DNA of 64,000 bases from Methylophilus sp. QUAN. Lineage in GTDB: Bacteria; Pseudomonadota; Gammaproteobacteria; Burkholderiales; Methylophilaceae. The position numbers and the translations under genes are program-made. The stretch is taken from positions 1-64,000 of the forward strand of contig NZ_JADKYT010000003.1 of assembly GCF_015354445.1 (NCBI RefSeq), read 5' to 3'. Of the stretch, positions 55,143-64,000 are shown piece after piece (position 1 is the stretch's first letter; every line of letters starts with the position of its first letter). A model generated the notes under the pieces. It had not been told where the DNA came from. It saw only the letters and a list, made by a program, of their open reading frames with translations, and searched no databases.

Positions 55143-56291
55143 TCAACTAGCCTTGTAAGGACTACGCTCTTCAAGCTCATCGACATAGTCCTGCATGGTG
55201 CTGGCTTCGCGAACCAAAAAGCGTGCCACGCTCTGGTGAAAATCGGGGTGACTTAGCCAGTGATAGGAGCAGGTCGTATACGGGGTGAAACCGCGTGCCA
55301 GTTTGTGTACGCCTTGCGCACCACCTTCAAAATAGCGGATGCCGTGGCTGATGCAGAACTGTTGCGGCTGGTAGTAACACAACTCGAAATGCAGGCACGA
55401 AATATCACGCAGGCTGCCCCAGTAACGGCCATACAAGGTGTCTTCACCCCAAATACAGACACTAGCAGCGACATCTTCACCCTCTTGCGCGGCAATAAAC
55501 AGCCTGAACTGTTCAGGCATGTCACGGCTGATTTGCTCAAAAAATGCCAATGATAAATAAGGGCTGCTGCCATGCCGGTGATAGGTATTGCAATAACATT
55601 GATAAAACAACGCTAGTTCTGCCGGGCTGACGTCATGCCCGCTCAGTACGCGGCAATGCACTCCTTGCTGGGCGACCTTGTTGCGCTCCTGACGTATTTT
55701 TTTACGCTTGTCGCGGCTAAGCACGGCTAAAAACGCCTCCCAATCGGCGTAACCAGGATTCTCCCAGCGAAACTGCACGCCATGCCGACGCAAGCCATCT
55801 GCTTCGGCGCATGCACGCGCCGAAGTGGCATCCGGGAACAACACATGCAGCCCGGACCAGGCCTGCGCCTGACAGACGTCACGCATTTGCGACAACATCG
55901 CCGTTGCCAAAACCTGCGGCTCAGCGCAATCAGGGTGAATTAACAGCCGGGGCCCTGTGACCGGCGAAAAAGGAATCGCTGAAATCAGTTTGGGGTAGTA
56001 CTGGCCGCCCGCCTGTTCATAAGCATCGGCCCACGACCAGTCAAACACATATTCGCCATAGGAGTGGGTTTTAATATAACAAGGCGCTACAGCAAGCAGT
56101 TGCTCGCCATTAAACACTGCTAAATGATAGGGAATCCAGCCCGTTTGATGATCCACGGCTGCCGACAACTCGAATGCCCGCAAAAACCGGTAATCCAGCA
56201 TAGGGTGAGATCCAGCCAATGCCTGCCAGGCCACGGCGGGGATATCCTTTAAGCCGCGATACCAGACAAACGATAATTGGCTGATATCCAT
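55143..56291 (-). CDS. COG3146-type GNAT-like acyltransferase (DUF482)
   Basis: A 382-residue protein of the Fem/GNAT-like DUF482 family (COG3146). IPYHLAVFNGEQLLAVAPCYIKTHSYGEYVFDWSWADAYEQAGGQYYPKLISAIPFSPVTGPRLL is diagnostic, as is the C-terminal ARGFTPYTTCSYHWLSHPDF. The annotated guess for the family is peptidoglycan-related acyltransfer; the substrate is not known. The 96 bases upstream to the EF-hand gene hold nothing recognisable. Confidence 0.82.
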   Translation of the reverse strand: MDISQLSFVWYRGLKDIPAVAWQALAGSHPMLDYRFLRAFELSAAVDHQTGWIPYHLAVFNGEQLLAVAPCYIKTHSYGEYVFDWSWADAYEQAGGQYYPKLISAIPFSPVTGPRLLIHPDCAEPQVLATAMLSQMRDVCQAQAWSGLHVLFPDATSARACAEADGLRRHGVQFRWENPGYADWEAFLAVLSRDKRKKIRQERNKVAQQGVHCRVLSGHDVSPAELALFYQCYCNTYHRHGSSPYLSLAFFEQISRDMPEQFRLFIAAQEGEDVAASVCIWGEDTLYGRYWGSLRDISCLHFELCYYQPQQFCISHGIRYFEGGAQGVHKLARGFTPYTTCSYHWLSHPDFHQSVARFLVREASTMQDYVDELEERSPYKAS

Positions 56292-56387
56292 ATGGCGTTA
56301 AGCACCGATGAGACGCAGATGAGAAAAAAGACACGCCGGGGCTGAGGTTGGCATGTAGATAGACATAGAACAGCGGCTTAGCTATTG

Positions 56388-57008
56388 TTAGCTAGGGCGT
56401 TTGCGTATGACCGAAACGTCTTTGCCGGTGGAGTTCACCGTACTGTTGGCAGGAATCACTGCAGAAGGGGATTTAGATTTATTTTTGGATTTATCCGTGT
56501 CTGAATCCGACACAATAGCTTGCTGTGCCTGAGTTTTCGCCTCAGCTTCGCGTTGCCGCTCCACCATCTGCGCATAAGCATTCTCCAGCTCATCCAGGGT
56601 GATGACACCATTGCCATCAAGATCAACATAAGAGAAATGTCGCGCGACCTGCGGCAAACAGAGGGTGGCTTCTTCGCGATCCAGCGAGTCATCGTTGTCG
56701 CGGTTACACTCATTAAATCGCTGGGAAATACTGTCGTGCATCACCTTGCGCTTTTGCAGCATGAGTTGGTGATCAGGGTCGGTGTTACGGGCATAATCAG
56801 ACAGTGCCTTGCGTAAACGCGCACGGTCTTCAGGACTGAAATTATGTTCCAGGGTTTTGGAGAGGCCCGCATCATCATTATCGATCATGCGATTATCCGT
56901 CAGCCGAATAGGTAACTTAAGGTCGGCAGACACAGGCGATGCCAGCAACATGGTCGTTGTTAGCAAAAAAACCTCTTTCAAATGTTTGTTCGCTTTACAC
57001 ATCCACAT
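56388..57008 (-). CDS. EF-hand calcium-binding exported protein
   Basis: A 206-residue protein with a signal-type N-terminus (LLTTTMLLASPVSA) and two EF-hand loops, CNRDNDDSLDREE (about 100) and DLDGNGVITLDEL (about 129). A Gln/Ala/Glu-rich coiled segment and a Lys/Ser-rich tail (DKSKNKSKSPS) follow. Likely periplasmic, with calcium-binding capacity; the first loop begins with Cys-Asn rather than Asp and may bind weakly. Divergent from ompR across a 446-base gap. Confidence 0.78.
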   Translation of the reverse strand: MWMCKANKHLKEVFLLTTTMLLASPVSADLKLPIRLTDNRMIDNDDAGLSKTLEHNFSPEDRARLRKALSDYARNTDPDHQLMLQKRKVMHDSISQRFNECNRDNDDSLDREEATLCLPQVARHFSYVDLDGNGVITLDELENAYAQMVERQREAEAKTQAQQAIVSDSDTDKSKNKSKSPSAVIPANSTVNSTGKDVSVIRKRPS

Positions 57009-57317
57009 CCAAACGTAATACCTTCATTCTTGTTTCACTAATTCTTGCTTCACTTAAAGCTTTTTGAAACACAAGCTTTTGAAAAACACTCTTTTTCAAG
57101 TAGAACCAAGCACGATTAACATGACAGATATTGCCTGACTTTAAAATCAGGCTGCCTAACATAACGCAACTCTGGTCGCGGCATCAACTGATTTAACAAA
57201 AAATAGCGATTCTTTCATCGCCATGACTGTCAATTTCAGGCAGTCATCTTGCAACAGGATTGTAAATGCAATATTTCATCCCCCGCGCTATTTGTAACCA
57301 AGTTGTAACTACCCCAC

Positions 57318-57346
57318 TTCATGCAAGATACGGCTTGGAGTATAAT
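57318..57346 (+). promoter_or_regulatory. candidate sigma-70 promoter of ompR-envZ
   Basis: A perfect TATAAT at 57341-57346 with a poor -35 (TTCATG, 57318-57323) at 17-base spacing, about 110 bases upstream of the response regulator. The rest of the 446-base gap (57009-57454) is AT-rich; I see a hairpin (GACTGTCAATTTCAGGCAGTC, 57225-57245) and no gene. Confidence 0.5.
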
Positions 57347-57454
57347 GATGAAGATAAGTTTTATGGCTGAGCCGTTTTAGCATTTGATGTCAGGTCATCC
57401 TGATCACGGCCAGACGCGTTAACAAAACGCACGCTTCTGTGTAAAAAGGTACGT

Positions 57455-58180
57455 ATGGCAGAACAGTTAAAAAAAATATTGATGGTTGATGATGATTTGC
57501 GTATGCGCGAACTTTTACAGCGCTACCTGACTGAACAGGGATTCAATATCAAATCCGTGTCCGATGGCAAAGAGCTGGATAAAGCCATGTCTGCCGAAAG
57601 CTTTGACCTGCTGATTCTAGACCTGATGTTGCCTGGCGAAGATGGCCTGGCCATTTGCCGCCGCCTGCGCGGCGCCAACCACATGACGCCGATTATCATG
57701 CTGACCGCACGTGGCGATGAAGTGGACCGCATTGTTGGCCTGGAAATGGGGGCTGACGACTACCTGCCCAAACCATTTAATCCACGCGAATTACTGGCCA
57801 GGATCAATGCCGTATTGCGTCGCCATGAAATCACCCCTAAACAGGCGGTTGAAGAAAAAAGTGCTGCGTTTCAGTTTGGTGAATTTGTGTTTGACATCAA
57901 CACACGTAGCCTGACCAAAAACGGCGCGCCGATCACCATTACCAGTGGCGAATTCACGTTATTAAAAGTATTTACCGAGCATCCGCGCCAGCCACTGTCG
58001 CGTGACCGTCTGATGCAACTGGCACGCGGCCGCGAACTGGATGTATTCGACCGCAGTATTGATGTGCAAGTATCGCGCTTGCGCCGCATTATCGAGCCAG
58101 ATCCGGCACATCCACGCTACCTGCAAACCATGTGGGGCTTTGGTTATGTGTTTATTCCAGATGGCGAAGCGCCGCAATAA
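57455..58180 (+). CDS. ompR: OmpR-type response regulator
   Basis: A 241-residue regulator. The receiver has acidic residues DDD (12-14), phosphorylation Asp in DLLILDLMLPGEDGL (about 55), and Lys in DDYLPKPFNPREL; the C-terminal winged helix has FDINTRSLTKNGAPITITSGEFTLLKVF and SRDRLMQLARGRELDVFDRSIDVQVSRLRRII, the OmpR DNA-binding motif. Followed 24 bases later by envZ. Expected to control porins in response to osmolarity or pH. Confidence 0.93.
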   Translation: MAEQLKKILMVDDDLRMRELLQRYLTEQGFNIKSVSDGKELDKAMSAESFDLLILDLMLPGEDGLAICRRLRGANHMTPIIMLTARGDEVDRIVGLEMGADDYLPKPFNPRELLARINAVLRRHEITPKQAVEEKSAAFQFGEFVFDINTRSLTKNGAPITITSGEFTLLKVFTEHPRQPLSRDRLMQLARGRELDVFDRSIDVQVSRLRRIIEPDPAHPRYLQTMWGFGYVFIPDGEAPQ

Positions 58181-58204
58181 GCGACCTGCCTAAGCCTCAT
58201 TCAC

Positions 58205-59518
58205 GTGCGCTTACTGCCTCGCCGACTATTGTCCCGCATCATGTTACTGATTGCCATTTTGTTGGCCGTCAGTATCTATGCCTCGCTCAAAATCTTTGAT
58301 TATTTTGACCGCGAACCACGCGCAACAGCGGCCGCCTTACAGGCAGTCACCATCGTCAACTACACCCGCGCCTCGCTGATTGCCTCGCATGAAAATCGCC
58401 GCCTGGCCTTACTATCAGAACTGTCCGGACGCGAAGGCGTACGCGTCTATGCGGCCGACTTCCTCGAAGACATTGAGCCGCTGCCGCTAGACCCGTTTAT
58501 CAACCTGGTCGCACAAAAAATCCGCGAACGCCTGGGTGAAGAAACCATTATCACCGTCAATCATTACGACATTCCCGGCCTCTGGATCAGCTTTAATGTT
58601 GGCCAGGATGACTTTTGGGTGGTGATTCCCAAAATCCAGGTTGACCGCCCTTTCCCTTGGCACTGGCTGGGCTGGGCCGCCGTGGTAGGCTTGCTGTCAC
58701 TGGTCGGCGCCTACCTGCTGACTGCGCGTATTAACCGTCCACTGACCATGCTGGTGCATGCAGCCGAGCGTTTGCGCAATGGCGAACCAGCGCCCAAACT
58801 GCCGGAAGACAGCGTGGAAGAGTTGCGTGAAGTGACGCATACTTTTAACGAAATGGCCGAATCACTGGCGCGACTGGATGCAGAGCGCACCTTATTATTG
58901 GCGGGGGTGTCGCATGATATCCGTACGCCTTTGGCACGCTTGCGGCTGGCGGTAGAAATGTTGCCGCCTGATGCTGACTATATGAAACACGGCATGATTG
59001 AAGATATTTCCGACATGGACAATATCATTCACCAGTTCCTGGATTTTGTGCGAGGCGTGGAAGGTGAACCCACCCGCATGATGGACATCAACGACTTGTT
59101 ACATGCGCTGGCTGAGCGTCAACGCCGCGCAGGACGTGAGTTAAAAGTATCCCTGGGGCCTAAATATTTTATTCCTATCCGGCCGCTGGCCATGCAGCGC
59201 CTGCTCGACAACCTGGTCGGCAACGCCTACAACTATGGTAAAGGCAAGGTGGAAGTGCGCAGCCAGGTCATGGCAGACAAGATCGTGATCAGCGTACTCG
59301 ACAACGGCCCCGGCATTCCACCAGAACATGCAGAACGTTTGCTGCGCCCGTTTGAACGCATGGATAGCGCGCGCAACAAATATGAAGGTGGCAGCGGCTT
59401 GGGGCTCGCCATTTGCAACCGCATTGCTACCCTGCATGGCGGCCAGCTGGCGCTACTTAACCGTAGCGAAGGCGGCCTGGAAGCCAGATTATCACTCCCT
59501 ATCCTACCTAACGCCTGA
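58205..59518 (+). CDS. envZ: EnvZ-type sensor histidine kinase
   Basis: A 437-residue inner-membrane kinase: two membrane segments (about 11-30 and 157-178) flank a periplasmic domain, then HAMP (INRPLTMLVHAAERLRNG), the H-box LLLAGVSHDIRTPLARLRLAVEML (about 237) and ATPase motifs GNAYNYGKG, DNGPGIP and GGSGLGLAICNRIA. The start is a GTG with no strong ribosome-binding site. Its stop is 1 base from the convergent cysG stop, so no terminator fits between them. Confidence 0.92.
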   Translation: MRLLPRRLLSRIMLLIAILLAVSIYASLKIFDYFDREPRATAAALQAVTIVNYTRASLIASHENRRLALLSELSGREGVRVYAADFLEDIEPLPLDPFINLVAQKIRERLGEETIITVNHYDIPGLWISFNVGQDDFWVVIPKIQVDRPFPWHWLGWAAVVGLLSLVGAYLLTARINRPLTMLVHAAERLRNGEPAPKLPEDSVEELREVTHTFNEMAESLARLDAERTLLLAGVSHDIRTPLARLRLAVEMLPPDADYMKHGMIEDISDMDNIIHQFLDFVRGVEGEPTRMMDINDLLHALAERQRRAGRELKVSLGPKYFIPIRPLAMQRLLDNLVGNAYNYGKGKVEVRSQVMADKIVISVLDNGPGIPPEHAERLLRPFERMDSARNKYEGGSGLGLAICNRIATLHGGQLALLNRSEGGLEARLSLPILPNA

Positions 59519-59519
59519 T

Positions 59520-60911
59520 TTATTCGCCGTCTGGCGTAAACCAGTTCAGGCGTGAGCGTAGCTGCACGACTTCACCAATAATGGTCAGACTGGGTGGCTT
59601 CAACCCGGCCGCGGCCACATCGGCTGCCAGGTTTTTCAAGGTAGACTCCACCACACGTTGCTTTTGCGTGGTGCCCTGTTGAATCACCGCTGCAGGCATC
59701 TCAGGTGACACGCCTTGCGCTATCAATTTGGCACAAATTTGCTCCAGCCCCACCAGGCCCATGTAAATCACGACTGTTTGCCTCGGGCGCGCCATGGCCT
59801 GCCAATCCAGGTCTATGGTGCCGTCTTTGAGATGGCCAGTAATAAACAAACAGGCTTGCGCATAATCGCGGTGCGTCAGCGGGATGCCCGCATAGCTTGA
59901 AACTCCGTTTGCCGCCGTGATGCCAGGCACCACCTGGAAGGGGACGCCATGCTGCATCAGGGTTTCAATCTCTTCGCCGCCGCGACCAAAAATAAACGGG
60001 TCGCCGCCCTTGAGGCGCAACACACGCTTGCCTTCTAGCGCCAGCCTGGCCAGCAATTGGTTAATTTCCTCTTGCGGCAAGGTATGCTGGTCGCGTGATT
60101 TACCCACATAAATCAGCTCCGCATCACGGCGCACCAACTCCATCACCTCTTTACTGACCAGCTTGTCATAGACACAGACATCACATTGCTGCATCAGGCG
60201 TAACGCGCGGAACGTCAGCAAGTCAGGATCTCCTGGGCCGCCGCCCACCAGATACACTTCGCCGCGTGTGGGCGCATCTTCGCTTTGGCTTAATAACTCA
60301 CAGAGCAACTCACGCGCTGCCTGCTCCTGGCCAGACAACACACGCTCAACCAAGGGACCGTTGAGCACATCCTCCCAAAAACGGCGGCGCGCAGGCATAT
60401 TGCTGAATTTGGCTTTCACCTGCTCGCGAAACTCACCCGCAATCGCCGCAATCCGTCCATAGGCCGCAGGCAACATGGTTTCAATCTTGCTGCGGATATG
60501 CCGCGCCAATACCGGCGCATTCCCTTCACTAGAAACAGCAATCACCACCGGGCTGCGGTCTATGATAGAACCCATGGTAAACGTGCATAATGCCGGTGCA
60601 TCGACCACATTGACCGGGATATTCAAGCGTTTGGCGGCAACAGACACCGCTTCATTGACGGATTCATCATCAGTCGCCGCAATCACCAAACAGGCACTAG
60701 TCAGTTGCTCAGGCTGAAACTCAGTCTCCACATAATCAATCTCGCCCTGCTCAAACAACACGCGCAATTCATCACACAAAACAGGTGAAATCACCGTGAC
60801 CTGACCTTGCGCTTTGCGCAGCATCAGCACCTTGCGTGTCGCCACATCACCGCCGCCAATGACGATACACAGGCGTTGCGCAATATTGAAAAAAATCGGT
60901 AAGGCTTGCAT
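59520..60911 (-). CDS. cysG: siroheme synthase (trifunctional CysG)
   Basis: A 463-residue fused enzyme for siroheme, needed by sulfite and nitrite reductases. The N-terminal dehydrogenase/ferrochelatase half has CIVIGGGDVATRKVLMLRKAQ and TGSIIDRSPVVIAVSSEGNAPVLARHIR; the C-terminal uroporphyrinogen methyltransferase half has VYLVGGGPGDPDLLTFRAL and VLRLKGGDPFIFGRGGEE. Length matches E. coli CysG (457). Convergent with envZ. Confidence 0.96.
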   Translation of the reverse strand: MQALPIFFNIAQRLCIVIGGGDVATRKVLMLRKAQGQVTVISPVLCDELRVLFEQGEIDYVETEFQPEQLTSACLVIAATDDESVNEAVSVAAKRLNIPVNVVDAPALCTFTMGSIIDRSPVVIAVSSEGNAPVLARHIRSKIETMLPAAYGRIAAIAGEFREQVKAKFSNMPARRRFWEDVLNGPLVERVLSGQEQAARELLCELLSQSEDAPTRGEVYLVGGGPGDPDLLTFRALRLMQQCDVCVYDKLVSKEVMELVRRDAELIYVGKSRDQHTLPQEEINQLLARLALEGKRVLRLKGGDPFIFGRGGEEIETLMQHGVPFQVVPGITAANGVSSYAGIPLTHRDYAQACLFITGHLKDGTIDLDWQAMARPRQTVVIYMGLVGLEQICAKLIAQGVSPEMPAAVIQQGTTQKQRVVESTLKNLAADVAAAGLKPPSLTIIGEVVQLRSRLNWFTPDGE

Positions 60912-61020
60912 GAAACAACGCTCAAATGAAAGATGTCTATTTTACCGCAGTCGCCAAGCGCGCTGGGGTTTCATCTACAAATACGCTAAAATACTGTTTT
61001 TGTGAGAAATTTAGCGTGCA

Positions 61021-62358
61021 ATGAAGCAGGACAGCGGTAAAAAAATATTCATCAAGTCGTTTGGTTGCCAGATGAACGAATACGATGCCTCACGCATGGT
61101 GGACTTGATGCGTGAGCACGACGGCATGACCCAGACCGACAACATGGAAGAAGCCGATGTCATCCTGCTCAACACCTGCTCGGTACGCGAAAAAGCCGAA
61201 GAAAAAGTATTCAGCCACCTCGGCCGCATGATTCCGCTTAAGGAAAAAAACCCCAACCTGGTGATTGGTGTCGGCGGCTGCGTCGCCAGCCAGGAAGGCG
61301 ACGCCATTATCAAACGCGCGCCTTATGTGGACGTGGTATTCGGCCCACAAACCCTGCACCGCCTGCCAGACCTGATTAAAGCCAAACAGACCGAAAACAA
61401 GCCGCAAGTCGACATCACCTTCCCCGAGATTGAAAAATTTGACCACTTGCCGCCACCACGCATCGAAGGCGCGACTGCATTCTTGAGCATTATGGAAGGC
61501 TGCAGCAAGTATTGCAGCTTTTGTGTGGTGCCTTACACCCGCGGCGAGGAGTTCTCGCGCCCGTTTGAAGACATCCTGACCGAAGCCATCCAACTGGCCG
61601 AACAAGGCGTCAAGGAAATCACACTGCTGGGACAAAACGTCAACGCTTACCGCGTACAGTATCAAGGCATAGAGGCCGACCTCGCCATGCTGATTGAAAC
61701 CGTGGCTGAGATTCCGCAAATCGAGCGCATCCGCTATACCACCAGCCACCCCAACGAGATGAACGAACGCCTGATTGCCTGCCATGCCAATGTGCCCAAA
61801 CTGGCTAATCAATTACATTTACCAGTACAAGCTGGTAGCGACCGCATTTTGATGGCGATGAAACGCAACTACACGGCGCTGCAATACAAAGGCCTGATCC
61901 GCAAGCTCAAAGCGGCCAACCCGCAACTGACGATTACCAGCGACATCATCGTCGGCTTCCCTGGCGAAACAGAAAAAGACTTCCAGGCGACGCTCAAGCT
62001 GATGCGCGATGTGGGCTTTGATTATAGCTTTAGCTTTTTGTATAGCCCGCGCCCGGGTACGCCAGCCAGTTACCTGCCTGACGAAACGCCGCAAGCCGAC
62101 AAAGCCGCCTGGCTCAAGCAACTGCAAACCGAAAACGAAACCAACGGTGACGCCATCAGCCGTGCCATGTTAGGCACGGTGCAACGCGTGCTCATTGATG
62201 GCCCGTCATGGAAAGATCCTAACCTGCTGGCAGGTAAAACTGACAATGGCCGTGTTGTAGATATCGCCGCCGATGCGCGCTTTATCCACCAGATGGTGCA
62301 AGTCAAAATCACCGACGTCTACAACCCCAAACGCCTAGTTGGCGAAATTGTGAATTAA
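61021..62358 (+). CDS. miaB: tRNA-2-methylthio-N6-dimethylallyladenosine synthase MiaB
   Basis: A 445-residue radical-SAM methylthiotransferase acting on i6A37 of tRNA. The N-terminal cluster cysteines are in [22 protein letters not shown] and VGGCVAS; the radical-SAM CxxxCxxC is [18 protein letters not shown] (about 157); the TRAM domain ends the protein. Followed 2 bases later by phoH, the standard miaB-ybeZ order. Confidence 0.97.
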   Translation: MKQDSGKKIFIKSFGCQMNEYDASRMVDLMREHDGMTQTDNMEEADVILLNTCSVREKAEEKVFSHLGRMIPLKEKNPNLVIGVGGCVASQEGDAIIKRAPYVDVVFGPQTLHRLPDLIKAKQTENKPQVDITFPEIEKFDHLPPPRIEGATAFLSIMEGCSKYCSFCVVPYTRGEEFSRPFEDILTEAIQLAEQGVKEITLLGQNVNAYRVQYQGIEADLAMLIETVAEIPQIERIRYTTSHPNEMNERLIACHANVPKLANQLHLPVQAGSDRILMAMKRNYTALQYKGLIRKLKAANPQLTITSDIIVGFPGETEKDFQATLKLMRDVGFDYSFSFLYSPRPGTPASYLPDETPQADKAAWLKQLQTENETNGDAISRAMLGTVQRVLIDGPSWKDPNLLAGKTDNGRVVDIAADARFIHQMVQVKITDVYNPKRLVGEIVN

Positions 62359-62360
62359 GC

Positions 62361-63314
62361 ATGGAAATTACGTTAAGCCCTGAAGACAACCTGATGCTGG
62401 CCAACTTATGTGGCCCGCTGGACGAGAACATCCGCCAGTTAGCGAACGGCCTGGACATTGACATCAACCGTCGTGGCAGCACGTTTTACCTGAGCGGCAC
62501 ACAAACCAATATGCGCTTGGCCGCGCAAATGCTGGAAAACTTTTACGCACGCTCCAAAAAACCGATAGACCTGGAAGACATTCAACTGGGCCTGGTAGAA
62601 ATCGACAAACTCAAACCAGAAGAAGTCAGCTCCAGTGCCATGCCCACGCTGATGACCCGCCGTGGCGACCTGCATGGCCGCACCCCGCGCCAGGTCAGCT
62701 ATTTGCAACAGATACAGGATCACGACATCACGTTTGGCATTGGTCCTGCCGGTACCGGTAAAACCTACCTGGCCGTCGCTAGCGCGGTGGATGCTATGAC
62801 ACGTGACCGTGTAAAACGTATCGTGTTGGTTCGTCCTGCCGTAGAAGCGGGCGAACGCCTGGGCTTTCTGCCAGGTGACTTGAACCAGAAAGTCGACCCT
62901 TACCTGCGTCCACTATACGATGCGCTGTATGACTTGGCCGGTTATGACACCGTGAACAAGATGTTTGAACGTGGCGCCATTGAAGTCGCCCCGCTTGCCT
63001 ATATGCGTGGCCGTACGCTCAACCAAAGCTTTATTATTCTGGATGAAGCGCAGAACACCACTCCAGAGCAAATGAAGATGTTCCTCACCCGTATTGGCTT
63101 TGGTACCAAAGCCGTCATTACAGGTGACGTCACGCAGATTGACTTGCAGCGTCATCAGAAAAGCGGCTTGGTAGAAGCGCAGAAGATTCTCAAGGATGTG
63201 AAGGGCATTGCCTTTACTCAGTTTATGTCGCAAGACGTAGTGAGGCATCCGCTAGTGCAGAAGATCATTAATGCTTACGAGAAGTTTGAACAGAGTACAC
63301 AGAAAACTGACTAA
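62361..63314 (+). CDS. ybeZ: PhoH-family protein (YbeZ)
   Basis: A 317-residue PhoH-like ATPase, an RNA-helicase-type partner of YbeY. A KH-like N-terminal region precedes Walker A IGPAGTGKTYLAVA (about 134), QKVDPYLRPLYDALYDL, Walker B SFIILDEAQNTTPEQMKMFLTRIG, and ITGDVTQIDL. In most proteobacteria ybeY follows immediately; here repeat copy D follows instead, and ybeY is at 47756. Confidence 0.95.
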   Translation: MEITLSPEDNLMLANLCGPLDENIRQLANGLDIDINRRGSTFYLSGTQTNMRLAAQMLENFYARSKKPIDLEDIQLGLVEIDKLKPEEVSSSAMPTLMTRRGDLHGRTPRQVSYLQQIQDHDITFGIGPAGTGKTYLAVASAVDAMTRDRVKRIVLVRPAVEAGERLGFLPGDLNQKVDPYLRPLYDALYDLAGYDTVNKMFERGAIEVAPLAYMRGRTLNQSFIILDEAQNTTPEQMKMFLTRIGFGTKAVITGDVTQIDLQRHQKSGLVEAQKILKDVKGIAFTQFMSQDVVRHPLVQKIINAYEKFEQSTQKTD

Positions 63315-63357
63315 ACACTTCTGATATTTAAGTGTTGTGCATTTTAGCATCAGATTG

Positions 63358-63942
63358 TTTCGCCTCTCGGCGAGTCACTTTCTGGTGCTTGTCCCCCAGA
63401 AAGTAACCAAAGAGGACGACACCCAGCCATCACGGCCTAAAGGCTCCCTTGCGTTGCTCAAATTAGGGCTTTCGTCCGTTGCTTTGCCGGACTTAGGCAT
63501 AAGCCGGTCACGAAACTCAACCTGGCAGCTCACACCCCCCCGTGAACCGCTGCGGGATTCGGACAGTCGCTCCCTCTACTCTTATTTTGTCTCCGCTACT
63601 CAGCGTGATGAATGGGATTTATCTCGCCAAACTCACATTGGCGAAGTTTGGACGGTTCAAAAACCAGATTCGTTTATTAAAACCACCAACCATTGCGCTC
63701 ACTTGGTGTTCTGGGTCCCCATCTGCCGCGCCGAGCAACGCAGGGTTGGCGGGAGTTTTCGGCCATCGGCTGTCCGAGTTCCGCAACAAGCCACGTTCTG
63801 TGTGGCTTGTCAGGGCGAGTTTCGATGGACGCCCGCCAAGCCGAGTAGCGCAAGGAAAAAGCGGAAGCTGGGGTGCACTTTCTTTTGGTTACTTGTTCTT
63901 TGTGCAAGCAAAGAAAAGTAACTCGCCGAAAAAGGCGAAAAA
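63358..63942 (+). repeat. dispersed MITE-like repeat, copy D
   Basis: A complete 585-bp copy, the same orientation and cassette arrangement as copy B. It starts TTTCGCCTCTCGGCGAGTCAC and ends CTCGCCGAAAAAGGCGAAAA. About 45 bases in the left arm (63461-63504) carry an extra insertion (GGGCTTTCGTCCGTTGC and following) not seen in A or B. Located 43 bases after phoH. The remaining 58 bases to the window edge hold nothing I can identify. Confidence 0.85.
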
Positions 63943-64000
63943 CGATGTCACCCAAGCCCACTCAGCAGAATGACTTTCTTAAGCAATGTCCACTCAGCCG

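Noticed and set aside
63337-63973. Frames of 194 and 143 residues (plus) and 94 (minus) in repeat copy D
   Set aside because: Overlapping frames in a palindromic repeat with no ribosome-binding site; the same sequence in copies A and B is interrupted by stops or shifts.
1-64000. CRISPR array, prophage, integrase or IS transposase
   Set aside because: None seen on reading both strands; the only tandem repeats are the 15-bp units in the lipoprotein gene.

Overview
The window is a chromosomal segment of a Gram-negative betaproteobacterium. The clearest sign is the order rpoE-mucA-mucB-degP/mucD-lepA-lepB-DUF4845-rnc-era-recO-pdxJ-acpS, all on the minus strand. Class II fructose-bisphosphate aldolase, class I fructose-bisphosphatase and two triosephosphate isomerases fit an organism with heavy C3/C6 sugar-phosphate traffic, and Methylophilaceae (methylotrophs) is my best guess, but no methylotrophy gene is present to prove it. 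There is no phage, plasmid, CRISPR or complete insertion sequence. Most of the window is housekeeping; the accessory signal lies in a dispersed repeat family and in a few small loci.

Layout: (1) 1-203, an rRNA-type promoter and boxA-like leader on the minus strand firing out of the left edge, preceded by initiator tRNA-fMet with its own promoter. (2) 279-8520, a lipopolysaccharide core cluster: MsbA, three to four glycosyltransferases, an O-antigen ligase-type protein and an ELM1-like protein. (3) 8650-15545, DUF4197 protein, glycogen phosphorylase, FadL-type porin, and htpG with a near-consensus RpoH promoter. (4) 15740-23784, hypothetical genes, then ppx and ppk flanking sixA, an orphan ParA, a small charged protein and a histone-H1-like/ribbon-helix-helix protein; this is the best candidate for an undescribed system (ParA-type placement of polyphosphate granules). 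(5) 23852-28475, photolyase/cryptochrome, an unlisted small DUF2256 gene, tpiA, fba and fbp, with the first three chained by ATGA overlaps. (6) 28729-40825, tcdA, acpS, pdxJ, recO, era, rnc, lepB, lepA and the sigma-E envelope-stress genes. (7) 41034-49100, nadB, nuclease, slyD, modABC with a short ModE, scpAB, ybeY and a second tpiA. (8) 49181-63314, small lipoproteins, RoxA-type oxygenase, PhoR without PhoB, SDR, acyltransferase, EF-hand protein, OmpR/EnvZ, cysG, miaB and phoH.

Four copies (three complete, one half) of a 550-585 bp element with inverted ends and no transposase lie at 16418, 30853, 54844 and 63358. They resemble a MITE, are internally mosaic (hairpin cassettes are swapped between the two arms), and two of them sit exactly where conserved operons (recO-pdxJ and phoH-ybeY) are normally continuous. 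A different short palindromic element lies at 43699.

Start codons were re-chosen where the longest frame ran into an upstream gene; these choices are stated in each entry. All functional calls are from motif recognition by eye, without database searches.
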